DNA of 64,000 bases from Candidatus Paceibacterota bacterium (GCA_035530615.1 DATKUL010000001.1:62001-126000), one strand, 5' to 3'; positions 27,626 to 36,376 are shown, counted from the stretch's first letter. Notes: generated by a model not told the origin, from the letters alone. Made by a program: numbers and translations.

Positions 27626-28789
27626 TCAAGAGCCCCTAGGCGCGATGTCATGAAGTTTGCAATAGCCGATGATTGCGTTATCCAAGACTTTCGTGAGACT
27701 TGTTCGCCACTCTTCTCCAACGAATTCCGAAGGGTCTGTCGCTTGTGCGATTTCGGCAAAGGATCGGAAAGTTCGAATGAAGGTTGACCGCTCATAAGCA
27801 GGTGCCCCCATTGACCACTGAAAAAAAGCGCCTGTCCAAGCCCGATCCATCGGTGGGACGAGGTCGGGTAGCAAGTGATGAAGTGTCTTTGTGCCTGGAA
27901 CGATGAGAGATACGTTCTGCACCACCGCTAGACGTTCAATTAGTCGCCAAAGCCGCATAGCGGTGAGGGATATGTCGAGCTCTGGGTCATCTAGACGAAG
28001 GTGTTCAAAATTAGCAATTTCCTCACCGCAGTCACTTAAACGGTCACGGAATTCAGGCAGAGACACCAGTCGAGAGGCTCGTTTGCCAATTCCCCAGGCG
28101 TACAACGTCTGATGAAAGCCACGAAGAAAAACTTCATCCTCAATTGCATCGCGCACGCTTGTGAAGGATCGTCGCCCGTCGATGGTCGCGCGATGCAGGG
28201 AGTACTGGCCGGTGCGAGTGAAAGGTAATTGTTGGTCGTAAGTTTCAAGGCAAATAGCAAATTCATCGATAACGCCTGCAACTCGGCGCTCCATCTCGTT
28301 GACACCTTTGACATTCGAATGCGAGGCGCGCGTCTGAGCAAAGGGGCGTGGCACTTTCGTTGATCGGGGCTCAACTTCAGGCACTGCGATGCCGAGGCGA
28401 TATACGCCATGACTCACTCTCACTAACGGTCGACCGCAAGGGCTTGGTGGCCCCTTTCCAGCGTTGGCCGTCATGCCCTGCACAACTGGTTGAATCGAGG
28501 ACCACGCTCGGTCGGGATCGAGTTACTGAACGCCGTTGACAATTTGAGTTAGACGAAAGTTGCCGGATTCCGTCTGCAAGCGTTCTGCAACAATCAAGAT
28601 CAGTTTCCAAGTGGGTTGATTCACCACGTTCATTTGGGGTTCCAGTACATCTATTCCTGATTGCGAGTCCGTTTCAAGAAACGGAAACAGATGTCCGCCC
28701 GGGACATTTGTTTCGACTTTCGCTCGGGAGAAACTCCTTTTGTCCCTGAACGGCATGAAATAATCTACTAGTGCGCCGAATTTACCCAT
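27626..28789 (-). pseudogene. Winged-helix-like protein gene interrupted by an in-frame stop
   Basis: One minus-strand frame of 388 codons is open except for a single TAA at 28523-28525. The codons on both sides continue a winged-helix-like domain: WKLILIVAERLQTESGNFRL before the stop, then LDPDRAWSSIQPVVQG and PPSPCGRPLVRVSHGVYRL after it. The 285-residue downstream part (27626-28483, from GTG) ends with a helical region containing LLPDLVPPMDRAWTGAFFQW, of unknown function. Either this is a nonsense pseudogene or the C-terminal part is made alone from GTG 28483 or ATG 28474. It is the cassette between R3 and R4. Confidence 0.72.
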
Positions 28790-28895
28790 GGGAAAAAGTA
28801 TCCAGGGCTTTTCCTATTCTGTATAGAGTTTATAAACTCAGTCGAATTCAGTTAGTAATTCAAATTAAACTCAAACCTAAATTTGTAGGGCTCAA

Positions 28896-28928
28896 CTCGG
28901 GAACCTCACTGATCGTTGATACGCCTCA
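28896..28928 (+). repeat. Array repeat R4 (diverged)
   Basis: CGGGAACCTC, then ACTGATCGTTGATA, then CGCCTC, aligned without gaps to the consensus with several changes. It lies in the gene-free stretch 28790-29063, in which nothing else is recognised. Confidence 0.65.
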
Positions 28929-29063
28929 TCGGGGCTGGCTCATATTTTTGGGAACTCTGCCGGTTTGCGATTCTCTTGGGGCGGTGCGCGCGTATAGAGG
29001 GGTGAGCCTTAGAACTGGCAGTAATCTACAAGCATGGTTGGAACACGGAAGGTTTAGGAATAA

Positions 29064-29738
29064 ATGGAAAATCCATGGCTAACTTTTAACCCCGAAAAAA
29101 ACGCGCCAAAATTCCACGATCTAGATAAGGATCATGCTCTGGCATTCAATAGAGGGATTGAGACTCGCGAGGAGTATCGATTGGCCGAGCATCTCGAACC
29201 ATACCCGTATATGGGAGATCCAAATGCAAATGTCTTTGTTTTGCTGGCAAATCCGGGGATAAACAAAAGAGAGACTGATCCTAGTTATCGAACTAACTCT
29301 GAGTACGCAAATCGTAATCTAAGAAATCTGAAACATGAATCCGCCGATTCCTTCTTAACATGGGTGCATTCACCGGACAACCCTCAAATGGAAGGCGATT
29401 GGCTGATACCTCGAATCAGAAAAGTTGTTCATGAAACGTCTCTGGAAAGAGTTTCAACGGGTCTATTTTTGATTAATTTTCATGCATACAATTCGAAGTC
29501 TTGGTATCCGATCCCCTATACGTTTGAAACACAACGCTACTCTTTCCACTTGGTTAGCGAAGCCATGAAGCGAGACGCACTGATAATAATGAGTAGAAAC
29601 AAATTGGGATGGTTTACCGCAATTCCTGAGTTATACGAATATAAAAATCGCGTGACGTTCGTAAGTTCAAGAAGTGTTCACATTTCCCAGGAAAATCTTG
29701 GATCCGAGGCATACGAAAAACTATTGAAGCGCCTATAA
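29064..29738 (+). CDS. Unknown protein, possibly uracil-DNA-glycosylase-like fold
   Basis: A 224-residue soluble protein not recognised with confidence. AGGAATAA just before the ATG serves as ribosome binding site. Notable stretches are EPYPYMGDPNANVFVLLANP (~46-65), whose strand-Asn-Pro turn recalls the UDG-like superfamily, and LFLINFHAYNSKSWYPIP (~135-152) and FVSSRSVHISQENLG near the end. The cassette is visibly richer in A+T than the core genes, suggesting recent acquisition. It lies between R4 and R5, with R5 30 nt after the stop. Confidence 0.6.
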   Translation: MENPWLTFNPEKNAPKFHDLDKDHALAFNRGIETREEYRLAEHLEPYPYMGDPNANVFVLLANPGINKRETDPSYRTNSEYANRNLRNLKHESADSFLTWVHSPDNPQMEGDWLIPRIRKVVHETSLERVSTGLFLINFHAYNSKSWYPIPYTFETQRYSFHLVSEAMKRDALIIMSRNKLGWFTAIPELYEYKNRVTFVSSRSVHISQENLGSEAYEKLLKRL

Positions 29739-29767
29739 GTTTCTCGTTGTTGGCCTGGAATTTCCCT

Positions 29768-29798
29768 GAGTAACCCCACCAATCGTTGATGTCACCCT
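29768..29798 (+). repeat. Array repeat R5
   Basis: GAGTAACCCC, then ACCAATCGTTGATG, then TCACCC. One or two differences per block from the consensus. Confidence 0.75.
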
Positions 29799-29858
29799 TT
29801 GAGGCAAGCCCTGATTCGTTGGAAGCTCCCCATATCTTAAAACGGAAAGGACGTTGCT

Positions 29859-30107
29859 TTACTTCTCACAGGCAATCCCGTCTTTATCACGGTCTGACTT
29901 CTTGTTGGCTAGGTAAAGCGCCTTGTTGTACTTAGGCACTTTCTTGGTAGTGCCTCCAGCATTCACAGCACCTAGACGTGCAACGCCTCCTGGATAAACC
30001 CTATTTAGTTCTGTGCAGTTCTTGAATACCTTCGCTGCTGCGTTAGCACTAGGTGAAAAGGTGAAGACAACTCCGACGCAAATACTAAGAACCAATAAAC
30101 GTCTCAT
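29859..30107 (-). CDS. Secreted Excalibur calcium-binding domain protein
   Basis: An 82-residue exported protein. Residues 1-24 are a signal peptide ending ANAAA. The mature chain is a single Excalibur domain: FKNCTELNRVYPGGV, then KSDRDKDGIACEK, with a DxDxDG calcium loop and two cysteines that probably pair. Such domains occur at the ends of secreted nucleases and as short stand-alone proteins. The role is unknown. It diverges from the signal peptidase gene 130 bp away. Confidence 0.88.
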   Translation of the reverse strand: MRRLLVLSICVGVVFTFSPSANAAAKVFKNCTELNRVYPGGVARLGAVNAGGTTKKVPKYNKALYLANKKSDRDKDGIACEK

Positions 30108-30237
30108 TCATTGACCTTACTCAACTCTTCTACCGTTGCCCAGAGAGTTGACGGCTTCATTTCTAGTTGACCTATTGTGACCACTGTTCGGCAGATTATC
30201 ACGTTCGATATCAACTTATCGCAGTACCATTATCTTT

Positions 30238-30918
30238 ATGCGCATTCGCAGGTCGACGAAAGGAAAACTCCTTGAAGTCCCCTTGCTCCTAATCGTTGCG
30301 CTTGGGATTTCATTCTTGATTAAGACATTTCTGATGCAAGCCTTCTACATTCCTTCGGGGTCAATGGAAAACACACTTCACGTTGGTGACAGAGTTAGTG
30401 TTAATCGACTAGGAACCATTACTGGCAACGGAATCCAACGTGGTGACGTTGTCGTCTTTCATGATTCTGCCGGCTGGCTTGGAAGCGACGGTACGCCTAA
30501 AGGTTCAGGGGCAATTCATTTATTCAAGACTCTTCTAACCGATGTTGGGGTTCTTCCAGACTCATCAAAGAAGTTCTTGATTAAGAGAGTTATTGGCATG
30601 CCAGGAGACCATGTGGTCTGTTGCACAACCAAAAGAAATCTGACGGTTAATGGGCACGAGCTTGACGAGTCCTCATATATCTACGCTGGAAATAAACCAA
30701 GTGAAGTTGCATTCAATGTGGTTGTCCCTTCAGAGCGAATATGGGTCATGGGAGATCATCGAGGTAATAGCGGTGATTCTCGGTTCCATCGAGATGATCA
30801 AAACAACGGATTCGTTCCGGTAAATGAAGTTGTGGGAAGAGCAATTTTCCTGCTTTGGCCTTTGTCTCGAACTTCGGTTCTTAAGAGACCCGCGGGTTTG
30901 GAACGCGCAAATCCATAA
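30238..30918 (+). CDS. lepB: Signal peptidase I
   Basis: Membrane-bound serine/lysine protease that removes Sec and Tat signal peptides. The 226-residue product has one N-terminal membrane anchor (~14-33), the catalytic Ser in YIPSGSMENTLHVGDRV (~42), the catalytic Lys in KFLIKRVIGMPGDHV (~115), and the C-terminal box GDHRGNSGDSRFH (~175). Its place inside the accessory array, beside a secreted protein gene, suggests an extra copy, but whether another lepB exists lies outside this window. Confidence 0.93.
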   Translation: MRIRRSTKGKLLEVPLLLIVALGISFLIKTFLMQAFYIPSGSMENTLHVGDRVSVNRLGTITGNGIQRGDVVVFHDSAGWLGSDGTPKGSGAIHLFKTLLTDVGVLPDSSKKFLIKRVIGMPGDHVVCCTTKRNLTVNGHELDESSYIYAGNKPSEVAFNVVVPSERIWVMGDHRGNSGDSRFHRDDQNNGFVPVNEVVGRAIFLLWPLSRTSVLKRPAGLERANP

Positions 30919-30948
30919 TGCCGCAGGTAGCCATGGTGATGTGTACTA

Positions 30949-30984
30949 AGAATCTTGGGCAGATTCTCCCTTAGCGACTAGTTA
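30949..30984 (+). repeat. Array repeat R6 (rearranged remnant)
   Basis: Keeps TCTTGGGCA from the left half and GACTAGT plus TTAGG from the middle, but the right CAACCCC block is not recognisable. It begins 30 nt after the lepB stop, as expected for the array. Confidence 0.45.
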
Positions 30985-31154
30985 GGTCCGTTGGCCAAAG
31001 TGCAAGAAAACTCCTACTCCGCTGCTAACTCAACGTCAGGGTGGACTCCCGGTGCCCAGTTTCATCCCTTCGGGCGCAAGATCCAACAATACAGTTTTTG
31101 TGTGCCCTTTCGAGGCGCGAAATCTATGAAGCGGGTATCCTGTTCCAATCAATC

Positions 31155-31187
31155 GTTACTCCGAGTAACGCAAATGACTGACATACT
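31155..31187 (+). promoter_or_regulatory. Palindrome plus extended -10 promoter, copy B
   Basis: Near-palindrome GTTACTCCGAGTAAC (31155-31169; 7-bp arms around one base) followed by TGACATACT (31179-31187). The order and spacing are identical to copy A at 26398. Confidence 0.68.
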
Positions 31188-31193
31188 TTTCCC

Positions 31194-31243
31194 AACTTCT
31201 GATTGGCGAGGAAATGACCCGAGATATTTCGGGTCATTTTTCC
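31194..31243 (+). ncRNA. Putative ~50-nt terminated small RNA, copy B
   Basis: GATTGGC lies at 31201-31207, exactly 46 nt from the palindrome start as in copy A. It is followed by a terminator stem AAATGACCCGA (31212-31222) / TCGGGTCATTT (31229-31239) and a T-rich tail. The next plus-strand gene is 2 kb away, so this copy cannot be a leader; a free-standing RNA is the simpler reading. Confidence 0.58.
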
Positions 31244-31311
31244 TTTCCCTTTTTGTACAATGACCCAAGATTCACACCAATCAAGTTCTAGAAAAAGTGA
31301 CTCCGTTCTAT

Positions 31312-32304
31312 TTAATTAACGTCGCGCCGTTGGAAGACCACCGCGGATAAGCCAATGACAAGCACGACCAGGAATCCCAAATACGCCGCACTATGACCGA
31401 ACCCCAGAAGCTTTTCGACACCATCGCAACGGTAATTGCCTTGACTGTCGGTTTTGCAGGTCTGGATGTAGTACTGGGTGCCGTGTTGTAACCATCCCTC
31501 CATGTTGAGCCTCAGCAACCAAGGTTGTGCACTTCTTTGAAGCAAGCGGCCGAAGATCGCTTCAACGAGGACCAAATAGCCCAACGCAATACCGATTACC
31601 GCAGCAGTGTGGCGTAACAACGTACCCATAGCTGCCCCGACTACGGCCGCGACCACTGCCAGTATGAGTGAGCGTCCCGCCATAAAGCTGAGGTCAGTCC
31701 ACATCTTGGAAGTCGTGCCGGCGGTGGAACCGTAATGCGCAGTGATCAGCCACACGCCACCGATCAACAGTCCAAGCAACGCCAGCATTGCCGGCACCAA
31801 TCCCAACCCGACGGCCGCCAACTTGCTCGCATAGACCCGTATCCGCCGCGGTTCAAATGTCAACCAATTACCCATCGAACCGCTACTGAATTCAGCCGCC
31901 ACAAAACCTGCGCCGATGAGGAAGCAGATAAATGCGATGAGATAGGACCAGCTGAGCAGTATCGAGTGCATCAACTCACCGAACTTCACCTTCGGCTTAC
32001 CCCAGTTCTCCCATTTGGGTTCCATGTCGTTGCATCGGTAGTTGAGGTTCGGGTCGCTTTTTTGAGCAATGGCCTGTTGTGTCAGGCACTCCTTGCGTTG
32101 CCGAACACCGTTTGCTTCCCATGACTGATGTGCCTGATCGAATTGGGCCTTTTGGGATGCCAACTGTTGGCCACTCAGGGGTTTAGCCTGCTGATAGGCA
32201 TCGGACAATATCAACCCAGTAACAGCCAAGGTGCCAAGCAAAGCAAGAGAGGTGAGTCGGCGCGAGAACAGACGCCGCAGTTCAACTTTAGTTAGCCTTA
32301 TCAT
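31312..32304 (-). CDS. ABC-2 type transporter permease
   Basis: A 330-residue membrane subunit of an exporter. TM1 is at ~17-35, followed by a long extracytoplasmic loop (~40-125) with two cysteines, and then about five more helices, including LLSWSYLIAFICFLIGAGFV, and a last one at ~307-325. The transported compound is unknown. It overlaps the ATPase gene by 4 nt. With PadR and HAAS genes divergent at 33.3 kb, it resembles PadR-controlled exporter modules for drugs or lipids. Confidence 0.85.
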   Translation of the reverse strand: MIRLTKVELRRLFSRRLTSLALLGTLAVTGLILSDAYQQAKPLSGQQLASQKAQFDQAHQSWEANGVRQRKECLTQQAIAQKSDPNLNYRCNDMEPKWENWGKPKVKFGELMHSILLSWSYLIAFICFLIGAGFVAAEFSSGSMGNWLTFEPRRIRVYASKLAAVGLGLVPAMLALLGLLIGGVWLITAHYGSTAGTTSKMWTDLSFMAGRSLILAVVAAVVGAAMGTLLRHTAAVIGIALGYLVLVEAIFGRLLQRSAQPWLLRLNMEGWLQHGTQYYIQTCKTDSQGNYRCDGVEKLLGFGHSAAYLGFLVVLVIGLSAVVFQRRDVN

Positions 32305-33251
32305 TTTTCACCGCCCCAGGACTCGAGTCCTTCATCGGCAGTCAACTGCAAAAATACCGACTCGAGATCTGCGCGCACAGGTGTCAACTCGTTTACGAAA
32401 AGACCATGCGCAGCCAAGCGTTTGGTGATCTCTGCACCATCGGCAATCCCATCAACCACGAGCAATCCCCCGTCTTCGCGGACAAGGAGTCCGCCCTCGA
32501 TGAGAATGCGTTGCGCCGCAATGAGATCGGCAACTCCTACTCGCACAGATGTCGCAATCTGATTGCCAATCACATCGGCAACTCGACCCGACACCAAGAG
32601 TCTGCCGTGGCCGATGATCGAGACCGTGTCAGCTACCTGTTCGACCTCACTGAGGATGTGACTACTGACCAGAACAGTTTTTCCTTGATCGCTCAGTGCG
32701 CGCATCGTGTTTCGGATTTCACGGATGCCCGCTGGATCTAGTCCATTAGTTGGTTCGTCGAAGATGAGCAGATCGGGTTCCTTCAAAAGTGTGGCTGCTA
32801 TGGCCAACCGCTGCTTCATACCCAAGGAGTAAGTCCGGTACTTGTCTTTGCCTCGCTCACCCAGACTTGTTTGCTCCAAAACTTGATCAACAATCCCACG
32901 GGGGCAACCAATAGCCTCGGCTAGCAATTGAAGATTCTTACGACCACTGAAGGAAGGAAAAAACTTGGGCGACTCGACAATGGCGCCAACCCGAGCAATC
33001 ACCTCAGGCAGATGTTTGGGAACTTCGTGGCCGAAGATGCTCATAGTGCCAGCGTCCGCGCGAACCAATCCGAGCAGCATTCGAATCGACGTCGTCTTGC
33101 CCGATCCGTTCGGTCCCAAGAATCCATGCACTCCACCGACGGGAACATCAAGGTCTAGGCCATGTACCGCAACGTGAATTCCCTTGCGGTTGCGGTAGGT
33201 CTTACGCAGACCTTTAGTGGATATGGCCAACTCTGCAATCGACGTCGTCAT
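32301..33251 (-). CDS. ABC transporter ATPase (drug/exporter type)
   Basis: A 316-residue ATPase pairing with the downstream permease. Walker A is GFLGPNGSGKTTSIRMLLGL (~44), the signature YSLGMKQRLAIAATLL (~145), Walker B DLLIFDEPTNGLDPAGI (~165) and the H-loop VLVSSHILSEVEQVA. A C-terminal extension of ~90 residues is usual for this exporter class. Its promoter faces the PadR gene across 93 bp holding the palindromic site at 33307. Confidence 0.92.
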   Translation of the reverse strand: MTTSIAELAISTKGLRKTYRNRKGIHVAVHGLDLDVPVGGVHGFLGPNGSGKTTSIRMLLGLVRADAGTMSIFGHEVPKHLPEVIARVGAIVESPKFFPSFSGRKNLQLLAEAIGCPRGIVDQVLEQTSLGERGKDKYRTYSLGMKQRLAIAATLLKEPDLLIFDEPTNGLDPAGIREIRNTMRALSDQGKTVLVSSHILSEVEQVADTVSIIGHGRLLVSGRVADVIGNQIATSVRVGVADLIAAQRILIEGGLLVREDGGLLVVDGIADGAEITKRLAAHGLFVNELTPVRADLESVFLQLTADEGLESWGGEK

Positions 33252-33306
33252 CGTTCCCTTCTTGTTGCCACCGCGAAGCGGCGTTGACGCGGAATCTACC
33301 GTGATC

Positions 33307-33325
33307 TACTATACTTTGCATAGTA
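33307..33325. promoter_or_regulatory. Probable PadR operator
   Basis: Inverted repeat TACTAT, 7-nt spacer, ATAGTA, located between the divergent ATPase and padR genes and ~20 bp before the padR start. PadR proteins commonly bind short A+T-rich dyads of this kind in their own promoters; the assignment is by position. Confidence 0.65.
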
Positions 33326-33344
33326 CCGTGGGAAGTGGAGATGC

Positions 33345-33680
33345 GTGGATAGTTCACAAGTTCTTAAGGGCGTGTTGGATGTAGCTGTTCTCTGCGTTGT
33401 AAGTGAAGAGGATTGCTACGGCTATGAGCTGGTAAGGCGTTTGCGCGAACTCGGACTTACCGATGTAGCTGAAGCCTCAGTCTACGGAACCCTTCGTCGT
33501 CTTTATTCTTCTGGGCTACTTTCATGTTATGTCGTGGCGTCGGAAGATGGCCCTCACCGCAAGTATTACAAGCTAACTAACGCTGGAAGTAAATCTTTGC
33601 TTAAGGGGCTTAGCGAGTGGGATCAATTTGTTGGTGCCATGAAGGCGGTCGTTCGAATCGCAAGAACTAAGGAAGGCTGA
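33345..33680 (+). CDS. PadR-family transcriptional regulator
   Basis: A 111-residue winged-helix repressor starting at GTG with GGAG 4 nt upstream. The N-terminus, SSQVLKGVLDVAVLCVVSEEDCYGYELVRRL (key residues L-KG-LD and YGYEL), is the PadR signature, and the wing has ASVYGTLRRLYSSGLL and GPHRKYYKLTNAG (~65-85). It precedes a HAAS-domain gene by 1 nt, the classic PadR-HAAS pairing, and probably regulates the divergent exporter and its own operon in response to a ligand. Confidence 0.92.
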   Translation: MDSSQVLKGVLDVAVLCVVSEEDCYGYELVRRLRELGLTDVAEASVYGTLRRLYSSGLLSCYVVASEDGPHRKYYKLTNAGSKSLLKGLSEWDQFVGAMKAVVRIARTKEG

Positions 33681-33681
33681 G

Positions 33682-35031
33682 ATGAGCACTTCGCGCAATC
33701 ACGAAAACCAAATTGACAATTATCTTTCGCAGGTTGAACTAAGTCTGAATGTTGTCCGAGATGATGAGCGCGCAGACATCCTTAATGAGATCCGTGAAAT
33801 TCTCCAAGCCAAGAGGCTTGAAGCGGATGACGCTGATTTCAGTCCAGTTGAAGCCCTAGGAGATCCCGCGCTATTCGCGAATCAATGGCTAGAGGCCGCC
33901 GGCTACACATCTCCACTTCCGAAGGCCGGACAGAGACGTAGCAAGAATATTCTGTATGCGGCTCTATTGGTGATGATTGCCCTTGCAGTTCCATTTCGCA
34001 TTTGGCCTACCATTTCCAATTCTGTCAATAACATTTTGCAAAGAGCTACGATTTTCGGTTTCTCGGTACTGTTCCTATATGCATTTCTCATCGTGATTTT
34101 CATTCTTCGCGCCCTCGGTAAGTCGATCACGGATGTGATGATGTCATTCAGTGCGCGACTTAAGAGAAGTATTTCCCGTTCATCAACCGGCACTCATCTC
34201 CTCAATTCCTTTGATCAAGTAAAGCCAGTTTGGTGGGTTCTCCGGGCTTGGACGTTGGCAATACTGATCTCGTATCAGCGTGATTCATTTGGCGAAAAGC
34301 GCTTTTATCCAATTCCGTCCTGGGATGGCCGTAGATCCATCGGATTGCTACTTTTCATAGCCTTGGTGGTCGGATCCTTCTTCGTTGGGAATCACCTTAA
34401 AGCCACTAAGAGGAACTTCTGGTACCTGCCGTTGTTAGTTTCCAACCTGGTACTTATCGCAATGTTCTCAATGATTGTCTTCAGCCAGGCCGATTACAAC
34501 AACACAAAAAAAGAAGTGCAAGTCTTGGTTAAGGTCATACTTGGAACACAAATTGGTGCCAACTGCACCCTGGAGAATGAAGCCACCAACAAGCCAGGCA
34601 TAAGCGGTGGAATGCTGATCTGCTTGAGAACCCCCCGAGGTCTAGTCTGGAGTGATTTCAATAATCTAACGGCAGATAAGTACCTGAACTCCGTGTTGCC
34701 CAGCTGTAACACGCCATATCAGAAGAGCCTCCTCACTCCCGGAATGATCCAGCTCGCGGAAAATTACTATAAAGATCGCAACTTACTCCCTGTGAAAGTC
34801 ACTATGTGGGGAGAAGCTAATCGCGCCCTGTTTGCAGAAGGGATAAGGCCCTGCTCAAACGGTATTGGATCCTCCGTAGGCGCTTACTCTGGATTCATTC
34901 CTAAAGAGGCTAGCGCTGGTTGGTCGATTATCGTTGTTCATAAAGCGAATGAGTTTGGAAAGACCAATTTTCTCAGCATTGTGAAAGTGGGCAGCACATA
35001 TAAAGTCATGGATGTTGGAACAAGTCCATGA
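33682..35031 (+). CDS. HAAS-domain membrane protein
   Basis: A 449-residue protein. Residues ~10-75 form a HAAS/DUF1700-type domain: NQIDNYLSQVELSLNVVRDD, then EIREILQA and ALGDPALFANQWL. About six hydrophobic helices follow (~90-110, 118-140, 225-245, 255-275 and others), then a large C-terminal part (~285-449) with several cysteines, probably outside the membrane. HAAS proteins regularly accompany PadR regulators and are thought to signal to them. It overlaps the next gene by 4 nt. Confidence 0.8.
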   Translation: MSTSRNHENQIDNYLSQVELSLNVVRDDERADILNEIREILQAKRLEADDADFSPVEALGDPALFANQWLEAAGYTSPLPKAGQRRSKNILYAALLVMIALAVPFRIWPTISNSVNNILQRATIFGFSVLFLYAFLIVIFILRALGKSITDVMMSFSARLKRSISRSSTGTHLLNSFDQVKPVWWVLRAWTLAILISYQRDSFGEKRFYPIPSWDGRRSIGLLLFIALVVGSFFVGNHLKATKRNFWYLPLLVSNLVLIAMFSMIVFSQADYNNTKKEVQVLVKVILGTQIGANCTLENEATNKPGISGGMLICLRTPRGLVWSDFNNLTADKYLNSVLPSCNTPYQKSLLTPGMIQLAENYYKDRNLLPVKVTMWGEANRALFAEGIRPCSNGIGSSVGAYSGFIPKEASAGWSIIVVHKANEFGKTNFLSIVKVGSTYKVMDVGTSP

Positions 35032-35987
35032 GAGTTGTTCGCCGGGTTAGTGGAGCGACAGCGGTTCTCATCATGCTGGTCGGATGTGCGGTGCCTTCTC
35101 ATACAGCGGTGGCGGTTTCGAAACTTCCCGCTTGCGATGCAACTTTTGCCCAACTCGCACAGCCCAGAGTGGCCAATGAGTCCGGGGGTCGGATCCCTGA
35201 CGCACCGCCCGGGCCTATGCGTCTGTGCAGATATCGATGGGTAAACGCTGAAAGCAAACTAATGCTGGTCGCAGATATCACACTGCCCTTGGCACCTGTC
35301 GCACTGATGCACACACTTAGCCAACTCAAATCAGTGGTCGAGGTCTATGGCCACAATATTGTGACCTCGTGCCCGGCTGGGCAAGGCGCCGTTGACATAG
35401 CGATTATTCGCTCCACGACAGGATCGAAGTTGACGATCATCGAGGTGAATCGAGATGGCTGCCGCGGCGTAGTTGTTACTCACGCTGACTTCGCGGCATA
35501 TATTGCTTACCTGGGTTCGGCGTCCTTACGGGCCCAGTTGGATGCAATAACTACTACTTCCACTTCACAGACTAAAACCATGCCGAGTTCATTGTCGCTG
35601 TGCACGGTGGCGAATAAAGTAACGACGCTTACCGTTCGCCGTGGAACATTTATGAACCCCACGGTCTTCTCGTTTCCATCTGTAGTGTCAGTGAGTAATG
35701 CGGCATCCGTCCGTGCCGTGGCAAAAACTATCTGTGCTATACCGCCCGATATGCGGACTTGGGCCATTCCTTGCCCCTCTGACCAAGGTCTCACCTATCG
35801 ACTCGTTTTTACTATTCCAAAATATGTTATTACGCCCATCATTCTCCACATGGGTGGCTGCGGGGCAATTGAAGGAACTGGTGCGAAGGGATGGATCCAT
35901 CTGACCCCAAGCCTTTTCCGGGTACTCGGTAATGCTATGCAGCTTCATCTAGCTACGATAGAAACTTTTGCAGGGAAGATGCTATGA
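35028..35987 (+). CDS. Lipoprotein of unknown function
   Basis: A 319-residue exported protein with a lipobox MLVGC (Cys ~20). The mature part contains an even number of widely spaced cysteines (for example LPACDATF, MRLCRYRW, VTSCPAGQ, DGCRGVVV, LSLCTVAN) and two roughly similar halves that may be a duplicated domain. No known family is recognised. It is co-transcribed with the HAAS gene and the following small gene, with 4-nt overlaps on both sides, and may be the outer part of the same sensing or export system. Confidence 0.7.
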   Translation: MRVVRRVSGATAVLIMLVGCAVPSHTAVAVSKLPACDATFAQLAQPRVANESGGRIPDAPPGPMRLCRYRWVNAESKLMLVADITLPLAPVALMHTLSQLKSVVEVYGHNIVTSCPAGQGAVDIAIIRSTTGSKLTIIEVNRDGCRGVVVTHADFAAYIAYLGSASLRAQLDAITTTSTSQTKTMPSSLSLCTVANKVTTLTVRRGTFMNPTVFSFPSVVSVSNAASVRAVAKTICAIPPDMRTWAIPCPSDQGLTYRLVFTIPKYVITPIILHMGGCGAIEGTGAKGWIHLTPSLFRVLGNAMQLHLATIETFAGKML

Positions 35988-36376
35988 AACGAGAACTGAC
36001 ATGGAAGACAATTTCTTTAACTATTCTGGGCGCCACGTTACTAGCGGTAACGGCTGGTCTGGCAATCTCACTAAAGGTAGGACCCGCCAAGACATCTGTT
36101 AGAACTGCGACAGCAAAGCCAATTCAATTGGTGCCCTTTGATCTAATGACGCACTGCGGCATCAATGAACTACGTAGTAATGGCAGATACTTTCAACGTG
36201 TCGGCGGAGTCCTCGACGATGGCTCTGGCAACGCCCCATCTGGCTGGGGCAATCCTTTTCAGCACGGAACTCTGAGCATCTCAGGTGATGTTGCGGTGTT
36301 CCGAGACAAGGTTGGACATGTCGAGACATTCAAGGTCAGGTCGGGCGCTACCGGATTTTTGAACATCTGCGACTGA
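35984..36376 (+). CDS. Small membrane-anchored protein, unknown
   Basis: 130 residues: a short basic N-terminus, one membrane helix (ISLTILGATLLAVTAGLAIS, ~11-30), and an exported domain with two cysteines (THCGINEL and NICD at the very end). LMTHCGINELRSNGRYFQR and TLSISGDVAVFRD resemble short lipoproteins found in actinobacteria, but no function can be given. It is the last gene of the PadR operon; repeat R7 lies 90 nt after its stop. Confidence 0.65.
   Translation: MKRELTWKTISLTILGATLLAVTAGLAISLKVGPAKTSVRTATAKPIQLVPFDLMTHCGINELRSNGRYFQRVGGVLDDGSGNAPSGWGNPFQHGTLSISGDVAVFRDKVGHVETFKVRSGATGFLNICD

Noticed and set aside
28771-29082. 103-codon plus-strand frame over repeat R4
   Set aside because: No SD, crosses the repeat, composition not protein-like; overlaps both neighbours.
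30991-31263. 90-codon plus-strand frame between lepB and the ABC permease
   Set aside because: It runs through the palindrome, promoter and terminator of element B and shows no protein-like features.
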